64,000 nt of DNA from Promethearchaeota archaeon (GTDB taxonomy: Archaea > Asgardarchaeota > Lokiarchaeia > Sigyniarchaeales > SOKP01), in assembly GCA_019057795.1 (NCBI GenBank), contig JAHLWS010000073.1:62001-126000 (forward strand), read 5' to 3'. Below, piece after piece: positions 50,643-59,612 of the stretch. Below the pieces are notes generated by a model. The model was given only the letters and a program-made list of their open reading frames with translations. It had not been told where the DNA came from and searched no databases. Within the stretch, counting starts at the first letter, position 1. Every line of letters starts with the position of its first letter. Position numbers and translations under genes: made by a program.

Positions 50643-51230
50643 ATGAAATTTAATAGAGACTTAAATTTTGGCAATTTAATTGGTCAGAAAACCCTTATCT
50701 ATGGGGAAACAAATACCGGAAAAACTTTATATACCGCTAATTTTGTTCAATTTCTCCTAGAAAGTAAAAACATTGACCCTAAAGAGGTTAGCATATTAGA
50801 TTTTGCTCCAAAGTTAACTTATTTTAACGATTTAAAGATTGGTGGAAGAGTTCAAGATTATTTCGAAAATAGCGTAAAATGCAATAACATTAAATTAATA
50901 GGAGAGATTATTCCCCCCCGCCTAAATGCTAAGAATAAAAATGAAATGTATAGCAACATTTGTCATAATTTTCATAAAATATATGAAATTATAGAAATTT
51001 ATAACAGTAACCCAACTCCAGTGTTAATCATCAACGATATCTCTTTATATTTGCACTTAGGGAGCAATAAATACTTAATTAATACGATAAATAAATCAAA
51101 TACTTTTTTCGGAAATAGTTATTATGGTACCTCAATTGTTCGTAAATTTTCGAATTTGTTGAGTATTAAAGAAAAGAAAAGAGTTGAATTTCTAATTAAA
51201 AATGTAGATAATCCTTTTGTAACGGAATAA
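50643..51230 (+). CDS. P-loop NTPase of unknown role
   Basis: The 195-residue protein has Walker A GETNTGKT at 21-28 and a Walker B-like PVLIINDISL near residue 125. The layout suggests a compact RecA-type or kinase-like ATPase, but no specific family is recognised. It begins 31 nt after thiW on the same strand, and adk follows 96 nt later. It could be co-transcribed with thiW. Confidence 0.6.
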   Translation: MKFNRDLNFGNLIGQKTLIYGETNTGKTLYTANFVQFLLESKNIDPKEVSILDFAPKLTYFNDLKIGGRVQDYFENSVKCNNIKLIGEIIPPRLNAKNKNEMYSNICHNFHKIYEIIEIYNSNPTPVLIINDISLYLHLGSNKYLINTINKSNTFFGNSYYGTSIVRKFSNLLSIKEKKRVEFLIKNVDNPFVTE

Positions 51231-51326
51231 TATGCTAGTGAATTTTGGTAAATATTTTAAGAAAGTTATTTAATTCACTTATACTCTTTAATATTAATAA
51301 AAAATAATATTCGCTTAGTATAAGAG

Positions 51327-51989
51327 ATGATTAAACTGAAATCAAAAGTGCGAGTAGTTCTTTTCGGACCTCCAGGAAGTGGAAAAGGCACGTTCTCTTC
51401 TCAAATAAAGAAAGTTTTACCTGATATACCACATATTAGCACTGGGGATATTTTCCGAGAAAATTTAAAAAATGAAACACCCCTTGGTTTAAAGGCTAAA
51501 GAATATATGGATAAGGGTGAATTAGTTCCGGACGAAGTAACTATTGATATGGTGAGGGATAGACTAAGCAAAGAAGATGTAAAAGAACATGGATTCATAT
51601 TAGACGGTTTTCCAAGAACTCTAACCCAAACTGAAGCTTTAACGGAGATAACTAAAATAGATTTATTCCTTTTATTAGATGTAAGTCGCGATATCATTAC
51701 AAAAAGAATTTTAGGAAGATACTCTTGTAAAAATTGCAGTGAAATCTATAATAAATACACTCTTCCACCAAAAACAGAAGGTATTTGCGATAAATGTGGC
51801 GCTGAAATTAAATTTGAACAAAGAAGCGACGACAATGAAGAAACCTTAAAAAATCGGTTAGATACTTACGAAAAGAACGCAAAACCAATAATAAAATACT
51901 ACAAAAAGAAAAAGTTGATGAGAAAGATAAACGCTGAAAATACTTTAGAATTAACCGAGAAGGATATTATAAAAATACTCGAAGTGTAA
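51327..51989 (+). CDS. adk: Adenylate kinase, long (zinc-LID) type
   Basis: Adk interconverts ATP+AMP and 2 ADP. The P-loop reads GPPGSGKGTFSSQI, the NMP site HISTGDIFRENLKNETPLG, and the segment GFPRTLTQTEAL. The LID domain holds CKNC (about res. 133-136) and CDKC, a zinc site. At 220 residues it belongs to the bacterial/eukaryotic-type Adk, not the short archaeal AdkA form. Archaea often have adk next to secY; here it is separate. Confidence 0.92.
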   Translation: MIKLKSKVRVVLFGPPGSGKGTFSSQIKKVLPDIPHISTGDIFRENLKNETPLGLKAKEYMDKGELVPDEVTIDMVRDRLSKEDVKEHGFILDGFPRTLTQTEALTEITKIDLFLLLDVSRDIITKRILGRYSCKNCSEIYNKYTLPPKTEGICDKCGAEIKFEQRSDDNEETLKNRLDTYEKNAKPIIKYYKKKKLMRKINAENTLELTEKDIIKILEV

Positions 51990-52024
51990 ATTTATTTTTA
52001 CAATAATTTTTTTATAGGATTATA

Positions 52025-52780
52025 ATGAAATATAAGATCTGTATTGCAATTCCAATTAAATCTGATGATCTTAATATAAATAGTCAATTAGTAGAAACAT
52101 CGCTAGAAAAAAAGCCTGATTTAATTGAATTTAGATTTGATTACATAAATGATGTAAAATTTATCACTTTTTCCTTTTTAACAGAATTATTGAATCTCAT
52201 CACTCCTAAAATACCAATAGTCTTTACTTTTAGGAGAATTCAAGAGCGAGGTCAATATAATCTTAATAAAGATGAACGATTACAAATTTTAAAGTTATTG
52301 GTTGAAGCAAAACCCGATTATTTGGACATAGAAATGGAGTCTGATATTAAGATTTTGAAAACAATTACAAATTTAGCTTACAAAAACAATGTAGATTTAA
52401 TTTTCTCTTTTCATGATTTTGAAGATACTCCTACATATGAAGAAACAATTACTCTTCTAGATAAGTTTGAAGATAAGTTAATTCATGAGTGCTCTATAGA
52501 TTTAGATAAAATGGGTGAAAGCGTCTTTAAATTAATATTTACTCCTCAAATTTTTGAGGATAATTTAAACATTTTAAAAATTTGTAGAACACTTTCACAA
52601 GACGGCAAAAAGATAGTATGTTTTGCTATGGGCGAATTGGGGATTTTTTCCAGAATTATGTGTGTTAAATTTGGGTCATTATGGACATATGGTTCTCTAA
52701 GAGATAAAACAGCTCCTGGACAAATTAATATCAATACTTTACGAGAAATGTATCAATTATTATTTAATTCTAATTCTTGA
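52025..52780 (+). CDS. aroD: 3-dehydroquinate dehydratase, type I
   Basis: AroD makes 3-dehydroshikimate in the shikimate pathway. Type I motifs: IEFRFDYIND (substrate Arg/Glu), VFTFRR, YLDIEME, FSFHDFEDTP (His base) and CFAMGELGIFSRIMCVKFGSLWTYGSL. The C-terminal APGQI is conserved. It overlaps the convergent thiolase gene by 11 bases at the 3' ends. With aroK and aroE nearby it forms a dispersed shikimate group. Confidence 0.92.
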   Translation: MKYKICIAIPIKSDDLNINSQLVETSLEKKPDLIEFRFDYINDVKFITFSFLTELLNLITPKIPIVFTFRRIQERGQYNLNKDERLQILKLLVEAKPDYLDIEMESDIKILKTITNLAYKNNVDLIFSFHDFEDTPTYEETITLLDKFEDKLIHECSIDLDKMGESVFKLIFTPQIFEDNLNILKICRTLSQDGKKIVCFAMGELGIFSRIMCVKFGSLWTYGSLRDKTAPGQININTLREMYQLLFNSNS

Positions 52781-54275
52781 GATTAATGACATTCCGATCC
52801 AGGTTAATGTCATAATAAACAGGAAATCTTTGACCAACGAGTTCTTGCTTTTCTAATTTAATTAAAATATCTGGAACAGCATTAATAAAAGCTATAGTAC
52901 GACGATTATTTTCAAGAGTTCCTATTACTATCCCTTGCTTGGGTATTCCAGTTCGATCATAGGTTATTGTATATCCATCAATAGTAAGATTTCCATTAGC
53001 TTGTTCTATAGGTTTTTGTAATTGTCTAGCTAAGATTGATTGTTGTATTTCAACCTGATTTTCTTCACCCCATTGTATAAAAGGTGGTTCAGTACCGTAA
53101 ATACCAAAGGACTGTTTTGTATTATATCCTCCATTTGCTATAACCATTACCTTCAATAAAGGATTTTTACGAATAAGATATACAGCAGAAACAATTGCGT
53201 GTAAAGAATAATTACTCCATGGACCACCAAAAAATGGAAGCCCACCTGTAATTGATAATGGCCGAGGATCATCTTCTTTTATCCCTAATTCATTTTTAAT
53301 GATTTCTACAATAGATGGAAAACAACTATAAATATCAAATAAATCGATATCATCTAGTTTAAGTCCAGCTTGTCCTAAAGCTAGATGTGCTCCTTCTTTT
53401 GTTGCGGGTGAATTATAAAGCTTTGGACGTTGAGTAATATTAAAAATATTTTTTAAGTCTGCGCCTCCCATTGGATAAATCCAGAGTTTAGGGTCAATTT
53501 TAAGCTTCTCAGCGTTTTCTTCACTGGTCATTATTAACGCGCTAGATTGATCTACAAATACATTAGAACACATAAGTTTAGTGTAAGGGTGCGTGATATA
53601 ACGGTTACTAAGAGTAGGTGTTATAATTTCTTTAGCAGAATAAGAACAATTGGTCCAAGCGTGGGCGTTATTAGATGCAATCTTTGAGAAAATTTCAAAG
53701 ATTTTACCTATATAATTTCTATGCTCTTCCAAACTTCTTCCTGAAGCAGTGCGTACAGCAGTCTCAAGAATGGCGTATGTAACGGAAGGATATTTCAACT
53801 TATATTTATTTGCAAATTCATTTATACCATTCCACAATTTACCCTCCATATACTTAGGATCCTTCCATTGAGGCCAATTTAAATTAAGTTTACCCTTTTT
53901 TGCCTTGTATCTGGAGTAAGAGGCTTCTCCACCGGTAATCAGAATTGCTTGACTTTCTCCAGAAGTTATAGCCTTCGCTGCCCTATTTACTAACATCTGA
54001 GGACTATCTCCCCCATCAGGTAAATAAACTTTATGTTCGGGTTTTAAACAGAGTATCTTGCTAAGTTCTTCTGGAGCATCTTCGTAAGACCAACTATTAA
54101 TATTAACCATATAAACTGAATTAATAAAATCCTTCAAATTTAGCGCACCAACATCGTTTAAAGCTATCTTACATGCTTTAGCCATGAGATTTAGCGGATC
54201 AAGAGGATCAAGAGTATGTTTATGTTGTGTGAACTGAGCAGCTCCTACAATTATTGGATGTGATTTATTACTCAT
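52770..54275 (-). CDS. Thiolase-fold protein lacking the usual nucleophile cysteine
   Basis: The 501-residue protein has the thiolase fold: PIIVGAAQFTQ start, LPDGGDSPQMLVNRAAKAITSG in place of the nucleophile segment, LGQAGLKLDDIDLFDIYSCFPSIV and a final NGGYNTKQSFGIYGTEPP. At the usual Cys position the sequence shows DSPQ, so a Cys nucleophile is absent, as in SCP2-thiolase-like and TLP1-like proteins. It may act on lipid or acyl-CoA without classic thiolysis. A C-terminal OB-like segment follows. Confidence 0.78.
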   Translation of the reverse strand: MSNKSHPIIVGAAQFTQHKHTLDPLDPLNLMAKACKIALNDVGALNLKDFINSVYMVNINSWSYEDAPEELSKILCLKPEHKVYLPDGGDSPQMLVNRAAKAITSGESQAILITGGEASYSRYKAKKGKLNLNWPQWKDPKYMEGKLWNGINEFANKYKLKYPSVTYAILETAVRTASGRSLEEHRNYIGKIFEIFSKIASNNAHAWTNCSYSAKEIITPTLSNRYITHPYTKLMCSNVFVDQSSALIMTSEENAEKLKIDPKLWIYPMGGADLKNIFNITQRPKLYNSPATKEGAHLALGQAGLKLDDIDLFDIYSCFPSIVEIIKNELGIKEDDPRPLSITGGLPFFGGPWSNYSLHAIVSAVYLIRKNPLLKVMVIANGGYNTKQSFGIYGTEPPFIQWGEENQVEIQQSILARQLQKPIEQANGNLTIDGYTITYDRTGIPKQGIVIGTLENNRRTIAFINAVPDILIKLEKQELVGQRFPVYYDINLDRNVINLKN

Positions 54276-54379
54276 AATTGATTGATTAATGTAAAAATTA
54301 TTTTAAAAATTAAATATGAAAAGAATAAGAAACTCTTATCAATTATTATTTAATAACAGATAAGAAATTATATTTAGTA

Positions 54380-54547
54380 TCATCTATCAAATACAGTACC
54401 ACAACTACCGCATTTAATTCTTTTTTTATAAACTGGGGCACCCTGCATTGAATAATAGAGTACTTGTGTTTTATCAGGCTCTTCGTGTAATTTCCGAGGA
54501 CTTTCTTCTCCACAATTTCCACATTTGGTTCGTTTAGTTTCTGTCAT
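54380..54547 (-). CDS. Small zinc-ribbon protein, 55 residues
   Basis: ATG at 54545-54547 opens a 55-codon frame: KCGNCGEESPRKLHEEP, then YKKRIKCGSCGTVFDR. Two CxxC knuckles about 35 residues apart make a classical zinc ribbon, perhaps nucleic-acid binding. No named family is recognised. It stands between the thiolase gene and aroK on the same strand. Confidence 0.65.
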   Translation of the reverse strand: MTETKRTKCGNCGEESPRKLHEEPDKTQVLYYSMQGAPVYKKRIKCGSCGTVFDR

Positions 54548-54683
54548 TTTTTTCTCGAAGGTTTTTTGAATAAATAATATGTTATATAAATTTAAATTTA
54601 GGTTTTACAATAAATGTGCGTTATGTCATCTTTACAAATAGAAGTGAAAATGTAAATAGATTCATTGTTAAAAATATAATAAA

Positions 54684-54833
54684 TTAATTATCTGTACTTC
54701 CTAGAATTTGCGTTAATTTTTTCCGATACTCTTCAAAAGCTTTCCTCCCTCCCTCCCTAAGCTTAAGCAATGTATTAGGTTTCTTATTCTTAAAACGCTT
54801 ATAACCAAATTTTTTCAGTTTCTTTCTATTCTC
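54684..54833 (-). pseudogene. C-terminal fragment of a winged-helix regulator
   Basis: Directly after the aroK TGA the same frame stays open for 49 codons: ENRKKLKKFGYKRFKNKKP, then NTLLKLREGGRKAFEEYRK and LTQILGS, ending TAA. This reads like the wing and last helix of an ArsR/MarR-type winged-helix protein (pattern GY...KSF.NK.P.T.Y.LT..GRKAFEEY). No start codon or N-terminal half is present, so it looks like a remnant left by deletion. UGA readthrough from aroK is the less likely alternative. Confidence 0.5.
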
Positions 54834-55358
54834 TCAAATATTAGTTTTTTCAATGATCTCACTCGTGATTTCATCAATTGTTTTGTTTGTGGTGTTAGTA
54901 ACAATTTCTGCTGATATTTTATAATAAGGTTCTCTTTGTTTCAATGCGCTTTCGATTTCTTTAATTGGATCTTCTTTATCGATTAATGGTCTAGTCTCTT
55001 TCCCATCGATCATTACTCTATTAAAAATTTCTTTAGGGCTAGCTGTTAATAAAACGATATGACAGGTTTTTTTTAAATTTTCTATATTTACTTTATTTAA
55101 AACAATTCCTCCCCCGCATGATATAATTGTTTTTTTTAGTTCTGCTGCTTTCCTACAAGCTTCAATCTCGTATTCTCTAAATTTCGCTTCACCGTTTTCC
55201 GAAAAGATATTAGGAATTGGTTTACCTGTCATCTCTATAATTAGTTGATCGGTTTCTATAAATTTATAATCTTTTCCTAGATATTCCTTCAATGCCTTTC
55301 CTACTGTGGATTTACCCGTTGCCATAAAACCAATCAACGCAATAGAATCTTTAATCAT
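54834..55358 (-). CDS. aroK: Shikimate kinase, bacterial P-loop (AroK) type
   Basis: AroK phosphorylates shikimate. The 174-residue product has the NMP-kinase fold: ALIGFMATGKSTVGKAL (Walker A), FIETDQLIIEMTGKPIPNIF, GEAKFREYEIEACRKA, IISCGGGIVL and ETRPLIDKED. Many archaea use an unrelated GHMP-type shikimate kinase, so this bacterial-type form is notable and may have been acquired by transfer. The stop is TGA. Confidence 0.9.
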   Translation of the reverse strand: MIKDSIALIGFMATGKSTVGKALKEYLGKDYKFIETDQLIIEMTGKPIPNIFSENGEAKFREYEIEACRKAAELKKTIISCGGGIVLNKVNIENLKKTCHIVLLTASPKEIFNRVMIDGKETRPLIDKEDPIKEIESALKQREPYYKISAEIVTNTTNKTIDEITSEIIEKTNI

Positions 55359-55459
55359 ACCAAATTAAACCAAATAGTATTTTTTGATAAACCTAACTAT
55401 ATTTTCAATTTTTTTTCTTTGTTACTGGTATCCTAATATCAAGAAAAAAAGTAGAACAA

Positions 55460-56014
55460 TCATTTCATTGAAAATCCGTGTTTTCCTAAAATACCCTTTT
55501 GTAAACCTATGTAATTTCCATTAATATATGCGAAGCAATTAAATTTTTCAGGGTCTAATCTATTATTCGTTACAAATCGCGAATCAGAATGAGTTGCAAC
55601 CACTTCACCAAAGTAACAAACATGAGAACCAAACTCAATTCTTTTTATGACTTTGCATTCCATGTTCCATGGAAACTCTTTCACCATCGGGACTTTAACC
55701 ACTACTCCTTGTTCTTGAGTTAGGTTCAATTCATTCCATTTATTCACATCTCTTCCCGACCTCGTCCCACAATAATCCATTTCTTTCAATTGGTCTTTAG
55801 TAGGGTAATTAATGACAAACTCTCCATGTTTTTCGATTAAACCATAGGAATGCCTCCTTGGCTGCATTGATATTGCAATAATTGGAGGTTTCATACATAC
55901 CTTACCAATGTAAGCGAGAGTGATTAAGTTCGCTTCTTCACCAATTCCTACAGATATAACTGCTGCGGGCATTGGGAACATTGTTATTCCGGTGTTAAGA
56001 GAAATCTTTTTCAT
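55460..56014 (-). CDS. Flavin reductase-like FMN-binding protein
   Basis: The 184-residue product has the split-barrel flavin reductase pattern: FPMPAAVISVGIGEEANLITLAYIGKVCMKPPIIAISMQPRRHSY, then EFVINYPTKDQLKEMDYCGTRSGRD, and SHVCYFGEVVATHSDSRFV. Such proteins bind FMN and act as reductases or redox partners. Its divergent neighbour is aroE. Physiological partner unknown. Confidence 0.85.
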   Translation of the reverse strand: MKKISLNTGITMFPMPAAVISVGIGEEANLITLAYIGKVCMKPPIIAISMQPRRHSYGLIEKHGEFVINYPTKDQLKEMDYCGTRSGRDVNKWNELNLTQEQGVVVKVPMVKEFPWNMECKVIKRIEFGSHVCYFGEVVATHSDSRFVTNNRLDPEKFNCFAYINGNYIGLQKGILGKHGFSMK

Positions 56015-56122
56015 TTCTTCAATCCATCCTTTATTTGTTTTCTACTTATAGCTAAATAATTATAAATTAATTTTATTCTTAAACATATTAATAGTTTTAA
56101 ATTTAATAATTATAGTAATAAA

Positions 56123-56992
56123 ATGCTAAAAAAACCTTATATAACAGCTCGTACTAATGTTTTATGTGTTATTGGACACCCAATCGAACATAGTATGAGT
56201 CCGATAATGCATAATGCTGCCCTTAAAGATCTGTCTCTCGATTATGTATATATCGCTTTTAATATTCCACCTAACGACCTTAAAAAGGCAGTGTTAGGGT
56301 TTAAAATGTTTAGTATAAAAGGAATAAATGTTACTATTCCATATAAAGAAAATATTATCCCGTATTTAGATGAAATTGACCCACTTGCTGAAAAGATTGG
56401 TGCTGTTAATACTATAAAAAATGAAGGTAAATATTTGATTGGGAAAAACACAGACGCATCTGGGGCTAAAAATGCTTTATTAGACGCGGGGTGCGAAATA
56501 ACTGGAAAAAAAGCATTAATATTGGGTGCAGGAGGGGCGGCTAGAGCGGTTAGTTTTGCTATTTCAGAGGATTTAGATGTGGTATATATAGCTAATAGAA
56601 CAGAAAAGCGAGCAATAAAATTAGCTAAGGATTTGACTAATAAAACGACGATTAAAGCAGTAGGAAAGAATTTGAGTATAAATACCCTGAAAAATTTAGT
56701 AAATGATGTAGATATTTTAATAAACACTACTCCACTCGGTATGTATCCAAATATTGAAGAATCGCCGATTTCTGAGGAAATGCTACACAATAATTTGTTT
56801 GTATTTGATATCGTATATAATCCTCTCGAAACTCGATTATTAAAAGAAGCTAGAAAAAGTGGTTGCAAAACACTAGGTGGGTTAGATATGTTTGTTAATC
56901 AAGGCGCTTTAGCATTTGAATGGTGGACTGGTAAAAAACCAAATTTGAATTTAATGAAAGAAAAAGTAGTTGAATTTTTAGGGAAAAAATAA
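56123..56992 (+). CDS. aroE: Shikimate dehydrogenase
   Basis: AroE reduces 3-dehydroshikimate with NADPH. Motifs are GHPIEHSMSPIMHNAALKDL (substrate Ser pair), GINVTIPYKENI with the catalytic lysine, IGKNTDASGA, and GAGGAARAVSFAI for NADP binding. The end includes GLDMFVNQGALAFEWWTG. At 289 residues it is full length. Its stop codon overlaps the start of the tyrA-like gene, so the two are translationally coupled. Confidence 0.95.
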   Translation: MLKKPYITARTNVLCVIGHPIEHSMSPIMHNAALKDLSLDYVYIAFNIPPNDLKKAVLGFKMFSIKGINVTIPYKENIIPYLDEIDPLAEKIGAVNTIKNEGKYLIGKNTDASGAKNALLDAGCEITGKKALILGAGGAARAVSFAISEDLDVVYIANRTEKRAIKLAKDLTNKTTIKAVGKNLSINTLKNLVNDVDILINTTPLGMYPNIEESPISEEMLHNNLFVFDIVYNPLETRLLKEARKSGCKTLGGLDMFVNQGALAFEWWTGKKPNLNLMKEKVVEFLGKK

Positions 56993-57903
56993 TGTTGGGT
57001 AAAAGATTTACTATTATTGGCGGGTCTGGCGGAATGGGTAAAGTTTTTGGAAGATTTTTTAAAAAACATGGTTTTGCTATAACTTTATTTGCTCGAAACG
57101 AAAATAAATTAAAAAAAGCAGCAATAGAGTTGAGTGTTAATTACGAGCTTTCGCTTGAAAAAAGCGTTAAAAACGCCGATATTGTTATGATCTCAATCCC
57201 AATAAGCTCTACTCCTGATATGATAAGAAAAATAGCACCACTTTTGAAAGAAAATGCAATAGTCTTTGATATTACTTCTTTAAAATATGCCGTTTTTAAA
57301 GCATTGACAGAAATAAAAAATAATTTTCCAGTAAATTGCATTTCGCTACATCCCATGTTTGGTCCAGGAATAAAAGATATGAAAAACTATTTTATGATGG
57401 TATTAAAAGTTGGAGGTACTGACCAATACGACGAATTAATTAATGAACTTTTGAATTTATTTAAATTTGATGGATTAATAATTACTGAAACCTTACCAGA
57501 GATTCACGATAAGAGAATAGCTCTAACGTTAGGCGTACCTCACATGTTGAACATTCTTTTTCTAAATCTTCTTAGAAGTACCAATGAACCTTTGAATGAA
57601 TTAACCAGATACACAGGTACTACTTTCTTGCTTCAAAAAGTTTTTGCCGAAAGTATTATCCAGAGAGAAATGGAAATGTTTGGAGAAATCCAAATGGAAA
57701 ATAAAGAGTTTCTTAAAATCTTAGATTTATTCGAAAAGTTACTCCATCAATATAAAAAAATAATAGAAGAAAAAAATGTTAAAGGTTTTAGTGAAATTTT
57801 TTCTCAAAGCTTAGAATATTCTAAAAAAGACAATTACTTTGAGAATTCTTACAAGTACTTCTATGAATTTATGAATATTTTAAAAAGAGAAAATAAAAAA
57901 TAA
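56992..57903 (+). CDS. tyrA: Prephenate dehydrogenase-like protein
   Basis: TyrA oxidises prephenate toward tyrosine. The 303-residue product has the NAD-binding IIGGSGGMGKVFGRFFKKHGF, then VMISIPISSTPDMIRKIAPLL, DITSLKYAVFKAL, SLHPMFGPGIKDM (with the family His) and IHDKRIALTLGVPHMLNILFL. It overlaps aroE by one base. The C-terminal 80 residues are helical, as in other TyrA dimers. Confidence 0.9.
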   Translation: MLGKRFTIIGGSGGMGKVFGRFFKKHGFAITLFARNENKLKKAAIELSVNYELSLEKSVKNADIVMISIPISSTPDMIRKIAPLLKENAIVFDITSLKYAVFKALTEIKNNFPVNCISLHPMFGPGIKDMKNYFMMVLKVGGTDQYDELINELLNLFKFDGLIITETLPEIHDKRIALTLGVPHMLNILFLNLLRSTNEPLNELTRYTGTTFLLQKVFAESIIQREMEMFGEIQMENKEFLKILDLFEKLLHQYKKIIEEKNVKGFSEIFSQSLEYSKKDNYFENSYKYFYEFMNILKRENKK

Positions 57904-57907
57904 ATAT

Positions 57908-58141
57908 TTAATTAATTTTTGTTCCACAGAACGCACAAAATTTTAACCCGTCTCTCTCAGAAAGTTGTACTCCACAGTTGTAGCAAAAATGGGAATCTTC
58001 TTCAAATGCGGCCTCATTTGATTTGTAAAGTTTAACCTCTCGATAACTTTTAGTTTCTTTAGTTTTTTGGTCATAAAATATGGGTGAAAGACAATAGAAT
58101 CTATTTTAGAGTACAAAAAATCCTATCAATTGAGAAAACAT
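57908..58141 (-). pseudogene. Zinc-ribbon protein split by an in-frame stop
   Basis: A frame from the ATG at 58141 reads MFSQLIGFFVL, hits TAA at 58106-58108, and continues as NRFYCLSPIFYDQKTKETK to HFCYNCGVQLSERDGLKFCAFCGTKIN and the stop at 57908. The C-terminal double-CxxC zinc ribbon resembles the end of the next gene upstream (58244-58669). It may be a decayed gene, an intron-containing one, or the coding part may start at an unusual codon. Confidence 0.42.
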
Positions 58142-58243
58142 ACTTGAGAAAAGAAAAAAGCCCCAATATTTATTCTATCCACGAAAATGATCTATTTAGT
58201 ATAAGATGTAGGTTATATTTTTAATGGGGAATTATTTAATAAA

Positions 58244-58669
58244 TTAAACTTTCGTGCCACAATGTGGGCAAAATTGTGCGTCCTTATTTTCTAAACGCTC
58301 TCCACAAAACGGACAGAAATTAAGTTGTATGGTTTTAACACCTTCAACCAATTCACTAGCTGTATATTCATTTTTTTGCTGCTTTTGAGTTTCAGTCTGA
58401 AAGCGATATGGATTTTGAACATTTTGAACATTTTGAGCTATTTGTTGCACAGGTTGGACGTAAGGGGCTGATATTGCTGTAATTTGAGAGTGACAGTGAA
58501 TACAGCGATCTTCAGTTTTACTATAATAAATTATTAAATATATAATAAGACCAATTCCTGCCGTAAAACACAATAAAATTATTGCTAATGGCCAATTTAT
58601 CTCTTCTCTAACTAATAAAACATTTTGTTTACAATTAGGACAAAATCCTGTGGGATTTCTTGTTGTCAT
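58244..58669 (-). CDS. Membrane protein with three zinc-ribbon knuckle groups
   Basis: From the ATG at 58669 the product has CPNCKQN near the start, one hydrophobic segment (about 27-48), CIHCHSQI after it, a Gln/Asn-rich linker, and a C-terminal CPFCGERLENKDAQFCPHCG zinc ribbon. A GTG at 58678 is in frame, but the GGTGA ribosome-binding element covers it, which supports the ATG. Function unknown; probably an adaptor at the membrane. Confidence 0.65.
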   Translation of the reverse strand: MTTRNPTGFCPNCKQNVLLVREEINWPLAIILLCFTAGIGLIIYLIIYYSKTEDRCIHCHSQITAISAPYVQPVQQIAQNVQNVQNPYRFQTETQKQQKNEYTASELVEGVKTIQLNFCPFCGERLENKDAQFCPHCGTKV

Positions 58670-58939
58670 ACTTATCACCTTAATTTATTTTTAAATTAAC
58701 TTATTAAAATGTATTAAGATATTGAATACAAATTTTCCTTTAAAATTTTAATCGAACATTTACAATTGTACTAAAAATTTAATTAATTTATATAACTTCA
58801 CTCTTAAGTAGAGAAAATGTTTATCAACCTTAAAACCTAAATTAGTTAAAATTCAAATGATTATTAATTTATAGAGAAATTACAATATTTTCCTATTAAT
58901 TTTTATAGATTCAAATAATAATTTAACATGAAATAAACG

Positions 58940-59557
58940 ATGCAACAAACATTATTTATTGTACTTGATGGTATTGATGGCTCAGGTACATCAACACATA
59001 GCAAATTATTAGCGGGATTTTTAAGCTTGAAAGGTTTAAAAATCCATTTAACTCAAGAGCCTTCAAATAGCGAAATTGGAAAATTATTAAGAAATTTTTT
59101 GAAAGATGATAAAATTCCACCGTCAACGGACGCCTTATTGTTTGCTGCTGACAGGGACCTTCATTATAGAAATGAAATAAAAATGAAGTTAGAAGAAGGT
59201 TATATTGTCATATCAGATAGATATATTGAATCTTCTATTATATATCAATCATGTCAAACTGAAAAAATAACAATTGAATGGGTGAAGAGCTTAAATAAAT
59301 TTGCAGGTAAACCCGACTTAACAATTATTTTAGACATCGATCCTAAAATGTCATTAGCAAGAAAAAATCAAAGGGATTTGGAAAAATTCGAAGATACTTC
59401 ATTTTTAGAACAAGTAAGAAAACTCTACATTACCCGTGCCAAAGAAGAGGGGTATTTTATAATAAATACCGACGATATTATTGAACTTGTTCAAGAAAAA
59501 ATTCAACAAATTGTATTAAATAAATTAAAAGTTAAGGGGATTCAAGTTAAAGAATAA
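58940..59557 (+). CDS. tmk: Thymidylate kinase
   Basis: Tmk converts dTMP to dTDP. The P-loop is LDGIDGSGTSTHSKLLAGFL (res. 8-27), followed by THSK and the DR segment ISDRYIESSIIYQ. LTQEPSNSEIGKLLRN is the substrate region, and LDIDPKMSLARKNQRD the LID. At 205 residues it has the standard length. The preceding 260 nt are AT-rich and hold no recognised element. Confidence 0.92.
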   Translation: MQQTLFIVLDGIDGSGTSTHSKLLAGFLSLKGLKIHLTQEPSNSEIGKLLRNFLKDDKIPPSTDALLFAADRDLHYRNEIKMKLEEGYIVISDRYIESSIIYQSCQTEKITIEWVKSLNKFAGKPDLTIILDIDPKMSLARKNQRDLEKFEDTSFLEQVRKLYITRAKEEGYFIINTDDIIELVQEKIQQIVLNKLKVKGIQVKE

Positions 59558-59612
59558 TGTTTGTATAATATAATATTTTTTGTGTAAACCAAGAACTTAC
59601 GCGTGAAACAGA

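Noticed and set aside
50643..51230. PSTK (phosphoseryl-tRNA(Sec) kinase) candidate
   Set aside because: It has a P-loop but none of the PSTK features I know after it, and it is not next to the Sec genes.
54834..55358. aroK as a selenoprotein with Sec at its TGA
   Set aside because: Shikimate kinases have no Sec at this place, the following segment resembles an unrelated winged-helix domain, and no SECIS-like hairpin was evident.
56242..56868. Minus-strand ORF of 208 codons inside aroE
   Set aside because: The AroE frame has all family motifs, and the opposite frame has none.
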